From assembly GCA_012517475.1 (NCBI GenBank), contig JAAYUV010000056.1, positions 1 to 57,266 of the forward strand: a stretch of 57,266 nt of DNA. Reading direction: 5' to 3'. A program made the position numbers and the translations under genes. Positions 1 to 8,677 of this stretch are shown in pieces. This DNA is from Peptococcaceae bacterium (lineage in GTDB: Bacteria > Bacillota > Desulfitobacteriia > Desulfitobacteriales > Syntrophobotulaceae). Below the pieces are notes generated by a model. The model saw only the letters and a program-made list of their open reading frames with translations. It was not told the DNA's origin and searched no databases. Each line of letters opens with the position of its first letter. Position 1 is the stretch's first letter.

Positions 1-2
1 AG

Positions 3-77
3 CATCCGGAACTCATTGAAAAGTTTGTTCCTTGGTCAAAAGAACTTCCGGCAAACTGTTACAAAACTAAAAAATAG
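3..77 (+). CDS. C-terminal tail of a transposase, probably IS66 family (partial)
   Basis: An open frame enters from the left edge and ends with TAG at 75-77. The last 24 residues include PELIEKFVPWSKELP followed by NCYKTKK. The 'PWS..LP..C' ending resembles the C-terminus of IS66-type transposases as I remember it, but so short a tail cannot be assigned firmly. An intrinsic terminator follows at once, which suits a gene end. If right, an insertion sequence borders the damaged lgt gene next to it. Confidence 0.4.
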   Translation, partial: HPELIEKFVPWSKELPANCYKTKK

Positions 78-83
78 ATTCAT

Positions 84-110
84 GTCCAACCTGGTGGTTG
101 GGCTTTTCTT
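84..110 (+). terminator. intrinsic terminator
   Basis: CCAACC (86-91) pairs with GGTTGG (96-101) around a TGGT loop, followed by GCTTTTCTTT. It sits just after the stop codon of the partial gene at the left edge. Confidence 0.7.
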
Positions 111-279
111 TACTCAAGTGCTTAGGATTTGACAATTACTTCCTCATAAAAGTCGTTTTCGAAACTAAAATTTGTAATAAAGAAAAAAGCCCTATGCCGC
201 AAACTCATCACTTCCCGCAACACACAGCTTTTTATACTAACGGCACTTTAGCCTGTCTCCCCCACCCTATTCTTCCGAT

Positions 280-840
280 GATATCTCTGGTAAACACTTA
301 CCAGGCGCGCTTGCGCGACGTTGACGCCGACAGGCTTTCTGATCTGTCGCTTTTGGTCATTCCGGCTGCCATCGTTGGAGCCAGGATCTACTATGTTCTC
401 TTTAACTGGGAAAGTTACGCTGGAAATCCCGGGGAAATCATTGCCGTTTGGCATGGCGGCTTAGCGATTCACGGCGGTGTGCTCGGCGGGTTTTTGGCCG
501 GGTATTGCTACATCAGCTACACAAAAAGCTTAAAATTATGGCCGACGGCGGACGTGATTGCACCCAGCTTAATTCTCGGACAGGCCATTGGCCGGTGGGG
601 TAATTTTTTCAATCAGGAAGCTCACGGCGGACCTGTTTCTTCAGAATTTATCAGCAGGTTTCCGCATTTTATCCAACAAGGCATGTTGATCGACGGTCAG
701 TATTACCATCCCACTTTTCTCTATGAGTCGGTGTGGGACGGCTTTGTTTTTCTGATCCTGCTCTGGCTGCTCCGGCGGAAATCCTTACCAGGCGGGGTCG
801 TGGCCATGAGTTATTTGATCCTTTACTCCCTGGGCCGTGA
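280..840 (+). pseudogene. lgt: lgt remnant, prolipoprotein diacylglyceryl transferase, truncated at both ends
   Basis: The translated stretch carries unmistakable Lgt signatures: HGGLAIHGGVLGG, GQAIGRWGNFFNQEAHGGP, YHPTFLYES and LPGGVVAMSYLILYSLGR. Lgt is a membrane enzyme that transfers diacylglycerol to the lipobox cysteine of prolipoproteins. Homology stops at GR near base 840, just before the normal FIExxR motif and last transmembrane helix. The frame then runs on into the antisense end of the neighbouring hydrolase gene. Upstream of about 300 the first helix is unrecognisable. The open frame technically runs 98-937, but only about 300-840 looks like Lgt. The copy lacks conserved C-terminal residues and is probably inactive, so an intact lgt should exist elsewhere. 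The start given is an in-frame ATG chosen only as a boundary. Confidence 0.8.
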
Positions 841-882
841 TCCCAAATATATCGTAGCTTATAAGGTAAATACGAAGGGAGG

Positions 883-1698
883 TTATGCTTCCATGAATTG
901 CACCAATTCCTTGTTAAATTTATCCCGCTGGTCATAGAACAGGAAATGGCCGCACTCTTTAAAGGGTACAAGCCTGGAATTTCTGATACTGTTCTTTTGC
1001 GCTACAGCTAACGGGTATAAGCAGACTTTATCGTTAATACCGTGCAGGATCAGAGTTGGAACGTTTATTGTTTTCAGATCTTGAAATAGGCCTTCTTCCC
1101 CCAGCCAGGTGTTGGCAATCGCCGCAGTAGACCAACTGGCCGCCTGCAGCCCCAATTGGAAAATCCAATCTGCAAAAGCGCCGGTGACAGGATTATAGAA
1201 GATCGTATTGCCAAACTCTCTCAACATTTTGGGCCGGTCTTTATATGTACCTTTGATGATGTTAATGACAACTTTTTTATCCAAACCATACGGAAAATAT
1301 GGACGCTGAACAAGACTCGGAGCCGCTGCGGCAAAAAGAGCGAGTTTGGCTACCCCGTAACCGTTATGCCTGGCCATGTATCTGACGCAAATCGCTCCCC
1401 CTGTAGAATGTCCTCCAAGCACAAAATTATGTAGATTGAGTGTTTCCACCACACATCTGATATCATCGGACAATCGATTATAATCGTAGCCTGTCCATGG
1501 TTTGTCTGATAAACCAAACCCCCTGCAGTCTATTCCGATGCACCTGTACCCCATTTTGGGCAATTGGTTGAACTGGTATTCAAACAAATTGTGGTTTCCC
1601 GGCCAACCATGAATGAACAGGATCGTCTTGTTGCCTGCCGGGTTAATATCCTCCACATAGATTTTTACATGCGGTTCAACACCAATATAAATTCCCAT
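883..1698 (-). CDS. alpha/beta hydrolase fold protein
   Basis: The 271-aa protein has the alpha/beta hydrolase plan: HGWPG oxyanion motif near residue 30, nucleophile elbow GHSTGG, acid-turn region LILHGINDK and catalytic His in ECGHFLFYDQ close to the C-terminus. The triad Ser-Asp-His is therefore complete. The family includes esterases, haloperoxidase-like hydrolases and epoxide or dehalogenating enzymes, and the substrate cannot be read from sequence. I chose the ATG at 1698 because AGAGGT lies six bases upstream. An alternative start 18 bases earlier lacks a good site. No signal peptide is seen, so it is cytoplasmic. It is co-directional with the next gene upstream, 77 bases away. Its 3' end abuts the truncated lgt remnant. 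Confidence 0.85.
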   Translation of the reverse strand: MGIYIGVEPHVKIYVEDINPAGNKTILFIHGWPGNHNLFEYQFNQLPKMGYRCIGIDCRGFGLSDKPWTGYDYNRLSDDIRCVVETLNLHNFVLGGHSTGGAICVRYMARHNGYGVAKLALFAAAAPSLVQRPYFPYGLDKKVVINIIKGTYKDRPKMLREFGNTIFYNPVTGAFADWIFQLGLQAASWSTAAIANTWLGEEGLFQDLKTINVPTLILHGINDKVCLYPLAVAQKNSIRNSRLVPFKECGHFLFYDQRDKFNKELVQFMEA

Positions 1699-1775
1699 GT
1701 CAATACCTCTATTCATAAATTCTTACGACATAGGATATTCAATTGAGAATTTATATGTGTGAGTGGTTATATAGC

Positions 1776-2528
1776 TTAGCGAACCTGCGGCTCTCCCTTT
1801 AAAGAAAGAATTCCGTCGAACGCCTTTTTGACTTCGTTTTCCTCACCATCAATAACCAGAACTACCGCGCCTTCCGAACCGTCGACCCCACCCGAAGCGA
1901 TACACTTTGCCTTGACCTGATAGAGAGTCTCCAAAGCTGTGATTTCCGTGATAACCGTCGCCCCCAGCAGCGGCATAAGACCGACCTTATCCCCTATTAC
2001 CAGATCGATCGGGTGACCTGCCATAAATTCTACTGCTTCACGTACATCCGGGACAAGCTTTTCCAGGCCGATAGGAACAACCAGCTCAATACCGCGCTGC
2101 ATGAGCGGACCCCAAGCAGCGCCAATCGTGCCTCCCATACTATCTGAAGCCAATACGGCCGCTAATCCGGTGTGATCGACCGCATTCCCGCCTTTGATAA
2201 ACACATCCCCGGGTTCGATTTGCGGAAGATAGGACTTCCAATGAAAATCCCTTCCTTCAGCCTTTCCTTTGGTTATGACAAAGGGGTGGATGCGATCTTC
2301 CGCAGCACTGACCCCTGTCTTCCCATTCGTAATAATACCAACCGTGTAGGTACTCTTTTTTTCGATCGCTTCCCCAAGAAGCTCTTCGGCCAGGAATCCG
2401 TTTGTTGTTCCGCCAGCCAGTATAATGCGGTGATGGAGAAGGGCCTTTTGAATACTTGGTAGGGCTTTAACCCCCTTCGCAATCAGTCTTTTGGATTCAC
2501 TTGGCGTTAGTGTGATTTGTGCTCTCAT
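1776..2528 (-). CDS. conserved-looking protein of unknown function
   Basis: I do not recognise this 250-aa protein. It is soluble and rich in glycine loops: ILAGGTTNGFLAEELLG near residue 37, GDVFIKGGNAVDHTGLAAVLASD mid-protein, MGGTIGAAWGP, and a C-terminal half with VDGSEGAVVLVIDGEE. The GGTTN and KGGNA loops recall phosphate- or nucleotide-binding loops of isomerase/CoA-transferase-like Rossmann folds, but this is only an impression. The start has GAGGAG eight bases upstream. There are no transmembrane segments, cysteine clusters or repeats. It lies between the Fe-S protein gene and the hydrolase on the same strand and may be cotranscribed with the hydrolase. Confidence 0.7.
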   Translation of the reverse strand: MRAQITLTPSESKRLIAKGVKALPSIQKALLHHRIILAGGTTNGFLAEELLGEAIEKKSTYTVGIITNGKTGVSAAEDRIHPFVITKGKAEGRDFHWKSYLPQIEPGDVFIKGGNAVDHTGLAAVLASDSMGGTIGAAWGPLMQRGIELVVPIGLEKLVPDVREAVEFMAGHPIDLVIGDKVGLMPLLGATVITEITALETLYQVKAKCIASGGVDGSEGAVVLVIDGEENEVKKAFDGILSLKGEPQVR

Positions 2529-2598
2529 GATAACATCTCCTCGTTTTTCTTCGGTTAATAACTATTTTAGCAAACTGTTCGTAGAATTTATTCATCTC

Positions 2599-3735
2599 TT
2601 ATCTCATATTCGATAAGGCCATGTTAATCTCTTCTTTTACAGACTCAGAAGTTTCCCTGCTATTGCTTGATTCCAAAATTTGTTTGGCCGGCCTGCCGCC
2701 AATTTTACCTAAAGCCCAAGCAGCATAACCTCTTACCAGCTCTTCAGGATCATGCATAGCAATCTCAAGATCGGGAATAAATGCCGGGTCACCTAAATTA
2801 CCAAGCGCTATGGCCGCATTCCTCTGAAAATATTTACGTTCCTTAATATAATTGTACATCAGCGGCTGTATTCTGGTTGCATAAAATTCATCCGTCATGT
2901 TAAGCATTTTCGGGAGGCTAAAATCCTGGGCTAATGTAATCAAAAAATTATCGGGAGGTAGATTGGCTTTCAATTGCGCTTGATTGCGGGGGCATACTTC
3001 TTGGCAGACATCACACCCGTGAACTCGGGTCCCCATTTTTTCTCGAATTTCATGGGGTATATGGCTAGTAAGCCCGGCAGGTTTTCCATCCTGGGTCCAC
3101 CAGGCATTAAAAGCTATACAACGCCTGGGATTTAACTTATTCGGCTCATAAATGGCTTGCGTCGGGCAAGCTTTCATGCAAGCAGTACATCCCTCCGGAC
3201 ATTTAACTTCCAGGGTCGGCTTATCGTATTCAAGTTCTTCATCAACAATAAAAGAGCCAAGCAAAACAAATGATCCTATTCCTTCTGCATAAACAAAATT
3301 GTTTTTACCAAAAGTAGTAACCCCTGCCCTTGCCGCTGCCCAGCGTTCAGGAATATTAATCCCCTTGCCGACTTCACAACCGCTCCTTTTTAAAAAGTCT
3401 TGCATAAGTTGGAAACGAGCGCCATTAACACGGTGTGGAGGGGCATTGTAACATCTGCCTTGGTAAATTCGCCCGATCTTACCGACAAGTGATTCAGGAA
3501 ATGATTTTTGGGCATAATCCCATACAAAACAAATAATGGACTTGGCAGAAGGCATTAATTTCTTGGGTTCGGCACCTAATAGCGGCTGACGGGGGTCCTC
3601 CACATAAAAGTCGTACATGCTTTGTCTGGATTCCAATTTCTCAATGTACTCGTTAAAACTATCCGCAGTGGTTATACCTACTTTGCTATAACCCAGGTCT
3701 AACGCAAATTCCTTGATGTCGTCTGTTAAAGACAT
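2599..3735 (-). CDS. QueG-like double 4Fe-4S protein with C-terminal HEAT repeats
   Basis: The 378-aa protein follows the plan of epoxyqueuosine reductase QueG: an N-terminal catalytic-like domain, two 4Fe-4S clusters (CPEGCTACMKACP and HGCDVCQEVCP) and a C-terminal HEAT-like stretch (RNAAIALGNLGDPAFIP, RGYAAWALGKIGG). QueG is a cobalamin enzyme of the last step of queuosine synthesis. Here the gene sits behind a MarR regulator and carries that regulator's palindrome in its promoter region, which is odd for a housekeeping tRNA-modification gene. A specialised paralogue acting on another substrate is therefore likely. The start at 3735 has AGGAGG eight bases upstream. The longer frame beginning in the palindrome is rejected. 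Confidence 0.75.
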   Translation of the reverse strand: MSLTDDIKEFALDLGYSKVGITTADSFNEYIEKLESRQSMYDFYVEDPRQPLLGAEPKKLMPSAKSIICFVWDYAQKSFPESLVGKIGRIYQGRCYNAPPHRVNGARFQLMQDFLKRSGCEVGKGINIPERWAAARAGVTTFGKNNFVYAEGIGSFVLLGSFIVDEELEYDKPTLEVKCPEGCTACMKACPTQAIYEPNKLNPRRCIAFNAWWTQDGKPAGLTSHIPHEIREKMGTRVHGCDVCQEVCPRNQAQLKANLPPDNFLITLAQDFSLPKMLNMTDEFYATRIQPLMYNYIKERKYFQRNAAIALGNLGDPAFIPDLEIAMHDPEELVRGYAAWALGKIGGRPAKQILESSNSRETSESVKEEINMALSNMR

Positions 3736-3756
3736 CTCTCCAGCCTCCTTTTTATA

Positions 3757-3770
3757 TGTGTATATACACA
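3757..3770. promoter_or_regulatory. perfect palindrome, probable MarR operator (copy 1)
   Basis: TGTGTATATACACA is a perfect 14-bp palindrome between the MarR gene and the QueG-like gene, 22 bases before the latter's start codon. An identical copy precedes the MarR gene. MarR-family proteins bind such AT-rich dyads, so autoregulation and control of the Fe-S gene is the natural inference. Confidence 0.75.
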
Positions 3771-3786
3771 ATTAATCCAAAAAAAA

Positions 3787-4224
3787 TTAAGGCATAATAG
3801 ACTCCAATTTCCGGAGTGCTCCCGTAAAAATAGTAAATTCCTCTTCTGTAAATAGCTCCTTCAAATCTTGCTGGGCGTGATTCCAATAGGAAATTGCCCT
3901 GTCCAATTGTTCAAGACCTTTATCGGTGAGCTGCACTTGACGGGCTTTTGATGATTTTTCATCTATAATACTAACCAAGCCCATGTTTTCTAAAGGTTTA
4001 AGGTTTCGGACAAGCGTCGTACGTTCTAAACGAATTGCTTCGGATAATTCATTCATGGTAAGCGGACCCAGGCGTTTCAAATGATTTAATAATGAATACT
4101 GGGTAACTTTTAACCCGCTTGGCTCCAGCAGCTTGTCATAATAACGGGTAATGGCTCGTGTTGCCCGTCGCATATTCGTGCAGTAGCACTTACTTGGTTC
4201 TTTGGGAAATGTCTTAATATCCAT
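3787..4224 (-). CDS. MarR-family transcriptional regulator
   Basis: The 145-aa protein has the winged-helix MarR plan: N-terminal dimerisation helix (NMRRATRAITRYYDKLL), recognition region LGPLTMNELSEAIRLERTTLVRNLKPLENMGLV, wing IDEKSSKARQVQLTDKG, and a C-terminal dimer helix. It is probably a ligand- or redox-sensing repressor: two cysteines (KCYC) lie close to the N-terminus. The start at 4224 has AGGTGA just upstream. A longer reading would begin inside the operator. It is probably cotranscribed with the QueG-like gene 51 bases downstream, with an extra operator in the gap. Perfect palindromes before both genes suggest it represses both. Confidence 0.9.
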   Translation of the reverse strand: MDIKTFPKEPSKCYCTNMRRATRAITRYYDKLLEPSGLKVTQYSLLNHLKRLGPLTMNELSEAIRLERTTLVRNLKPLENMGLVSIIDEKSSKARQVQLTDKGLEQLDRAISYWNHAQQDLKELFTEEEFTIFTGALRKLESIMP

Positions 4225-4245
4225 CAAGTCACCTATATTGAAAAG

Positions 4246-4259
4246 TGTGTATATACACA
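4246..4259. promoter_or_regulatory. perfect palindrome, probable MarR operator (copy 2)
   Basis: This second exact copy of TGTGTATATACACA lies 21 bases upstream of the MarR start codon, where a repressor would cover the promoter or ribosome site. The matching position in front of both genes argues against chance. Confidence 0.8.
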
Positions 4260-4620
4260 TTAAAATATACTAATTATCGCTGAATATGTCAAGAAACTAT
4301 ATGCTTCATTTTTTAAAAGCTCAACAATTAAATGGAATCACAACTGTATCAACTTTTATTATGCCATATTATAAGTCTGTGGTTTTACTTACACTTTTTT
4401 CTATATTCCTTGCTTCTATTGGCTTTATTGCTCGTATATTGTGCAGTATCACTATTTTTTGATTAATCAGTGAGGCTGCCCATTCATTAAATATTTTAAA
4501 TTGGTCACGATGTTTTAATACGACTTTATAATTTTATACAAATTCATACAGTTTTTAACATAGAAAGGCCGCTGTCCTTTTAAGATGCTCATTATCAGTT
4601 GAAATAGCATTCTTTTCAGT

Positions 4621-4637
4621 TTGGCATGATAATTGCT
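4621..4637 (+). promoter_or_regulatory. sigma54 (-24/-12) promoter for the CoA-transferase gene
   Basis: TTGGCATGATAATTGCT matches the sigma54 consensus TGGCAC-N5-TTGCW, with the invariant GG (4623-4624) and GC (4635-4636) correctly spaced. It lies about 220 bases before the CoA-transferase start. Two nearly identical sites occur at 8398 and 21491, and a sigma54-dependent activator is encoded at 6186-8165. The rest of the 4261-4855 gap is AT-rich, with no gene I can support. TGTAT-containing stretches at about 4535-4550 (on the opposite strand) could be activator sites, but this is weak. Confidence 0.8.
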
Positions 4638-4855
4638 CTAAAAATAAATGTCCTGGTATAGCTAAAGTTTTTAATTGCACAGAAAAGTACCTTCGGACAT
4701 CCATGCCGAATAATAACTGGAGGGATGTGATGAATCAAAGATTGTTAATTTATTTTTAACTGATAGGAGGCAAGATTTTAGATTGGAAAAAACTAATCGA
4801 AATAATCTATATTTAATTGTACTTTAGTTTATTATCAATTGGAGGGTATTATTTA

Positions 4856-6076
4856 ATGAAGAGTTCAGAGATTCCTAAATTTGGTCCATTATCAGGCATT
4901 AAGGTTATTAGCTGCGGTTTATCAGTGGCAGGTCCATTTGCTGCTGCAATGATGGCAGATTTCGGAGCGGATGTCATTTTTGTAGAAAGTCCTATCGTGA
5001 AAGATCAATTCAGGACAACAGATACATTGTCCTATCTTAATAAGGATCGCCGCAATCACCGAGCCGTTGTTTTAGATGTGGTGAATCCTGAGGGTAAGGA
5101 AATTTTCTTAAAGCTAATTAAAGAAGCTGACATCTTCGTAGAAAATTCTAAAGCGGGAACATGGGATAAAAGAGGCTTGGGCGACGAAGAATTATGGAAG
5201 GTTAATCCGAAGCTTGTCATTACACATATTTCAGGGTATGGGCAAACAGGCGATCCTGAATATTTAAGCAGAGGATCCTATGATTCCATTGGTCAAGCTT
5301 TCAGCGGTTTTATGAATATGAACGGTGAGCCTGATGGTCTTCCCTCCCCTGCCCCGGCATACATGGGAGATTATGTAGCCGGACTAACTGGCTCATGGGC
5401 TACACTTGCAGCCTATATCAATGCCCAAAAAACGGGCAAAGGAGAAAGCATTGACTGTGCACAATTCGAAGCTTTGCTTATGATTCAAGCAGGATTCCCC
5501 AGTGACTGGCTGAATTACAAAATCGAGAGGAAGCGTTCGGGTGCGTCTAGTCCCACATTTGCCGGATGCCAGCCCTATAAATGTAAAGATGGCTATGTCT
5601 ATACCTTTTTCTTAAGCACACTTACCTTAAAAAAAGGATTGCCTTTGTTAGGCCTGGAGTTCGGATCCCCAGATTTTCCGACTGATAAATATGCTGTTTT
5701 CAAAGGAACGCCTGGTGCGGAAATTTTGCATCAACGGCTGGAAGAATTCTGCGCTGAGAGAACAGTAATGGAAGCCGAGAAAGAACTCAATGCCCACGGG
5801 ATAGTTTCCAGTGCAATCGTGACTTACCAAACCATGTATGATCATCCGCACTATAAGGCACGCGGCGTATTTGTTGAATACGATGCTTTTGAAGGCGGTA
5901 AATTTATAGCGCCTGCCATCGCCCCAAGACTAAAGAACAACCCTGGCAAAGTCTGGAGAGCCGCCCCCAGTTATGGTAAGGATAATGAAGATGTTTTAGA
6001 GGAACTGGGTTACTCTCAGGAGCAAATCAAAGAACTATACGCGAAGAATATTATTAAGCAAGATCCCACTTGTTAG
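4856..6076 (+). CDS. type III CoA-transferase, CaiB/BaiF family
   Basis: The 406-aa cytoplasmic enzyme moves CoA between acyl-CoA and a free carboxylate through an aspartyl-CoA thioester. Family features seen are GPLSGIKVISCG at the N-terminus, GPFAAAMMADFGADVIFVE, NPKLVITHISGYGQTG, and the probable catalytic Asp172 in YMGDYVAG. The length is normal. The ATG at 4856 has GGAGGG ten bases upstream. A start 39 bases earlier has no ribosome site. It is a single-gene unit behind a sigma54 promoter, next to the divergently oriented end of its likely activator. With the ligase, acyl-CoA dehydrogenase and Etf/Fix genes nearby, I infer it activates the substrate at the expense of the product CoA ester, like CaiB. 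Confidence 0.88.
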   Translation: MKSSEIPKFGPLSGIKVISCGLSVAGPFAAAMMADFGADVIFVESPIVKDQFRTTDTLSYLNKDRRNHRAVVLDVVNPEGKEIFLKLIKEADIFVENSKAGTWDKRGLGDEELWKVNPKLVITHISGYGQTGDPEYLSRGSYDSIGQAFSGFMNMNGEPDGLPSPAPAYMGDYVAGLTGSWATLAAYINAQKTGKGESIDCAQFEALLMIQAGFPSDWLNYKIERKRSGASSPTFAGCQPYKCKDGYVYTFFLSTLTLKKGLPLLGLEFGSPDFPTDKYAVFKGTPGAEILHQRLEEFCAERTVMEAEKELNAHGIVSSAIVTYQTMYDHPHYKARGVFVEYDAFEGGKFIAPAIAPRLKNNPGKVWRAAPSYGKDNEDVLEELGYSQEQIKELYAKNIIKQDPTC

Positions 6077-6114
6077 AAAACTTAAGGCCCTTATAGCACC
6101 TATTATAACGCAAG

Positions 6115-6158
6115 AAAAATGAAGCAGTCCAAATTCCAAACGGGGCTGCTTCATTTTT
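6115..6158. terminator. bidirectional intrinsic terminator
   Basis: AAAAATGAAGCAG (6115-6127) pairs with CTGCTTCATTTTT (6146-6158). A- and T-tracts on both flanks make it work for the convergent CoA-transferase and sigma54-activator genes. Confidence 0.85.
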
Positions 6159-6185
6159 ACGGCTTCAAGGATAAAAAACTTTATC

Positions 6186-8165
6186 TTATGCCAAATTATA
6201 GTCTTTTAATTTCTTATATAATGTACTTCTGGACATTCCAAGGTCTTGGGCTACCTGAGATTTGTTTCCATGATATCGAATCATAAGGTTCAGTATGATT
6301 CTTTTTTCCTCTAATATGAACTCATTTTCTGAAGCGGATGATTTTTTGCCGCCGGTTTCTATAATCGGGTCTGTATCATCTTCAAAACAATACGAGGGCA
6401 AGTGTTCCGGTTCCAAAATGTCCCCAAACGCATTATTAACTCCGCATTCAATTGTGTTTCTTAATTCCCGTATATTGCCTTCCCAGGGATTGTTAATCAA
6501 AGAAGCCATCGCATCGGGGGATACTTCTTTAACGTTCTTATTTAAAAATGAATTAAAATACTTCAAATAATAATCGACAATAATGGGTATATCTGTAATC
6601 CGTTCCCTTAATGGCGGGAGATGAAGATTAAGAACATTGATTCTAAAATATAAGTCCAGGCGGAATGTGCCTTCCCTCACCATTTTATGCAGGTTTCTAT
6701 TCGTCGCACAAATCAGCCGCACATCAATAGGTATAGAGACATTGCTTCCGATTCTGGTTATAGATCGTTCTTCTAAGACCCTTAATAAAATGGTCTGAAC
6801 GTGAAGCGGCATTTCCCCGATTTCATCAAGAAAAATTGTGCCGCTATTGGCAAATTCAAATTTTCCCATCGACCCGCCTTTTCGAGCACCGGTAAAAGCA
6901 CCTTCCACATAGCCGAATAATTCGCTGGCAATTAACTCAGTGGGTATAGCTGCACAATTAATGGAAACAAAAGGGCCTTCTTTTCTTTTACTCGCATTAT
7001 GAATAGCCTGAGCAATAAGCTCTTTTCCTGTCCCGCTCTCTCCGGAAATAATAACATTGCTATTGCTGCGCGCCGCATTCATTGCCCTTTGCTTGGCTTC
7101 TTTAAATACCTTGGATTCTCCGATAATATCATCAAAGGTGTAATAAGCGGTGTTCGATATTTTAGTAGCTCTCTGACGAAGTGTTTTGCTGTCCATTAAG
7201 GTAACGATCAATCCGGTTATTTCTTCTTCTTTGGTCGTAGGTATAACGTCCATCCTAACAAACTGCATATGCCCCGGCAGTTCCGACAATTGAATTTCTT
7301 CTGCGATAATTTTCTTACCCGTTTCCAGGCAACCAAGGATTCTTTGCATTTCAGGTATGGTTTCCACAACATCCCGATCTTTTACGTCTTTAGATTCTAA
7401 TTGAAACCAATCGCAAAACCTTTGATTAACATCGACAATCTTCCCAAAAGAATCTATAAAAAGAACAGCTTCTTTTTGCATTTGAAAATATTGATTGATC
7501 AATTTATTTTTAAGGTCAGATTCCAACCTGTTTCTATAACTAATGATTGTATTTTTACGCGCCTTATGAAATAGCCTGAGGTAATCAAGAAACAGCGGTG
7601 TAAATTCTTCCTTTGGCAAAATGATAAACGCATGGGACAGCCCATAAAAATCTTCTTGACAATAACTATAAGTTACATAAGGAGTAAACAGATCCAAATA
7701 ATGCTCATATCCGGTAACCCAGGACTCCTCATGGGGCCTTCTAGCCAGTGAAATTCCTGTGGTACCTACATATTGCTCTTCTAAACATGTACCAATTCCA
7801 ATGTTTTTTGAATTTAATAAATCAAGAAGTTCTTTATCCCCTCTTTGGGAAAAGACGATTAAATTATGGCTATATACCCAGAATAAGGCGCCGTGACACC
7901 TTTCTAGTAAGGCATATAGCGCTCCAACTATCTCAGGTAAAATATCGTCCCTTAAAAAGGACATAATTCTGTTAGGTTTACTGTGTGTTTCCGGAATATT
8001 AGCGGGAAGAGGCACGGCAGCAGCTGTAGGATCAAGGCTGGATTCTTTGCACCGCAGCCAGGAGGCCAGAATTTCCGGCCTTAAATCCCCGTCGCCATAT
8101 TCCCCTCGGGTTAAAAAAGATGTACGAGCTCTTTTTAATTGTTCCTCATCATAGTTACTAAACAT
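6186..8165 (-). CDS. sigma54-dependent transcriptional activator, AcoR-like (GAF-PAS-AAA+-Fis)
   Basis: The 659-aa protein has four parts: a GAF-like sensor (about 60-200, with GIGTCLEEQYVGTTGISL), a PAS domain (about 225-330, AVLFIDSFGKIVDVNQRF), a sigma54 AAA+ domain (about 345-590) and a Fis-type HTH (NKSQVAQDLGMSRSTLYKKL) at the end. The AAA+ domain has Walker A GESGTGKE, the sigma54-contact loop GAFTGA, Walker B GTIFLDEIGEMP and the arginine-finger region. All catalytic motifs are intact. It lies between two genes that carry -24/-12 promoters, and a third such promoter heads the acyl-CoA operon, so it is the obvious activator of all three. The GAF/PAS pair probably senses the substrate or a CoA ester. 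Its own promoter is not evident. Confidence 0.93.
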   Translation of the reverse strand: MFSNYDEEQLKRARTSFLTRGEYGDGDLRPEILASWLRCKESSLDPTAAAVPLPANIPETHSKPNRIMSFLRDDILPEIVGALYALLERCHGALFWVYSHNLIVFSQRGDKELLDLLNSKNIGIGTCLEEQYVGTTGISLARRPHEESWVTGYEHYLDLFTPYVTYSYCQEDFYGLSHAFIILPKEEFTPLFLDYLRLFHKARKNTIISYRNRLESDLKNKLINQYFQMQKEAVLFIDSFGKIVDVNQRFCDWFQLESKDVKDRDVVETIPEMQRILGCLETGKKIIAEEIQLSELPGHMQFVRMDVIPTTKEEEITGLIVTLMDSKTLRQRATKISNTAYYTFDDIIGESKVFKEAKQRAMNAARSNSNVIISGESGTGKELIAQAIHNASKRKEGPFVSINCAAIPTELIASELFGYVEGAFTGARKGGSMGKFEFANSGTIFLDEIGEMPLHVQTILLRVLEERSITRIGSNVSIPIDVRLICATNRNLHKMVREGTFRLDLYFRINVLNLHLPPLRERITDIPIIVDYYLKYFNSFLNKNVKEVSPDAMASLINNPWEGNIRELRNTIECGVNNAFGDILEPEHLPSYCFEDDTDPIIETGGKKSSASENEFILEEKRIILNLMIRYHGNKSQVAQDLGMSRSTLYKKLKDYNLA

Positions 8166-8397
8166 CTAAAAACACCCCATACTTATATCTTTTTAAGTAT
8201 TTATAACGAATTAATTCAAGCTTATTATAGTATAACTTTGTTCATATTCATAATAGATTCTCATATACGATTTTAATAATCGTAAAGTATAATTTTGTAT
8301 CCATTTTGAAATAGGCATTTTTGTACATTTTTATACACTATTCCCAAAAATAAATTTAAAAAGGGCCTGGTTACTGGAGATTTTATAAACTTACGGG

Positions 8398-8414
8398 TTG
8401 GCATGAGAGTTGCT
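8398..8414 (+). promoter_or_regulatory. sigma54 (-24/-12) promoter for the first MFS gene
   Basis: TTGGCATGAGAGTTGCT has GG (8400-8401) and GC (8412-8413) at sigma54 spacing, and is almost identical to the sites at 4621 and 21491. It lies in the 512-base space between the activator gene and the MFS gene. The leader to the start codon is long, about 265 bases, and shows no gene. TGTA-N8-TACA at 8331-8346, upstream of the promoter, is a possible activator site. Confidence 0.8.
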
Positions 8415-8677
8415 TTTCTAAAATAACAACTGATTATAGATTCGGGAACAATACCATTTATTTCATATGAAAGGAGGATTGCATACTCTTCTAATCTTAA
8501 ACTAAGTCAGTGAACTTTAGAATTTATCAAAAAGTTCTTCTATTTTTATGCTATTAAAAGTTATTTTTGGTACAAGTTTTCGTGTCTATAACCGAAATAG
8601 ATATCCCATGATCAAAAAGGGTTGACCTTTTGATAAGAAATGGGTGAATTACAAGAGACTATGGAAGGGGCTTATGT

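Noticed and set aside
98-937. Single 279-aa reading of the lgt region as a functional gene
   Set aside because: Only about 300-840 resembles Lgt. The N-terminal helix and C-terminal FIExxR part are missing, and the tail is antisense to the hydrolase gene.
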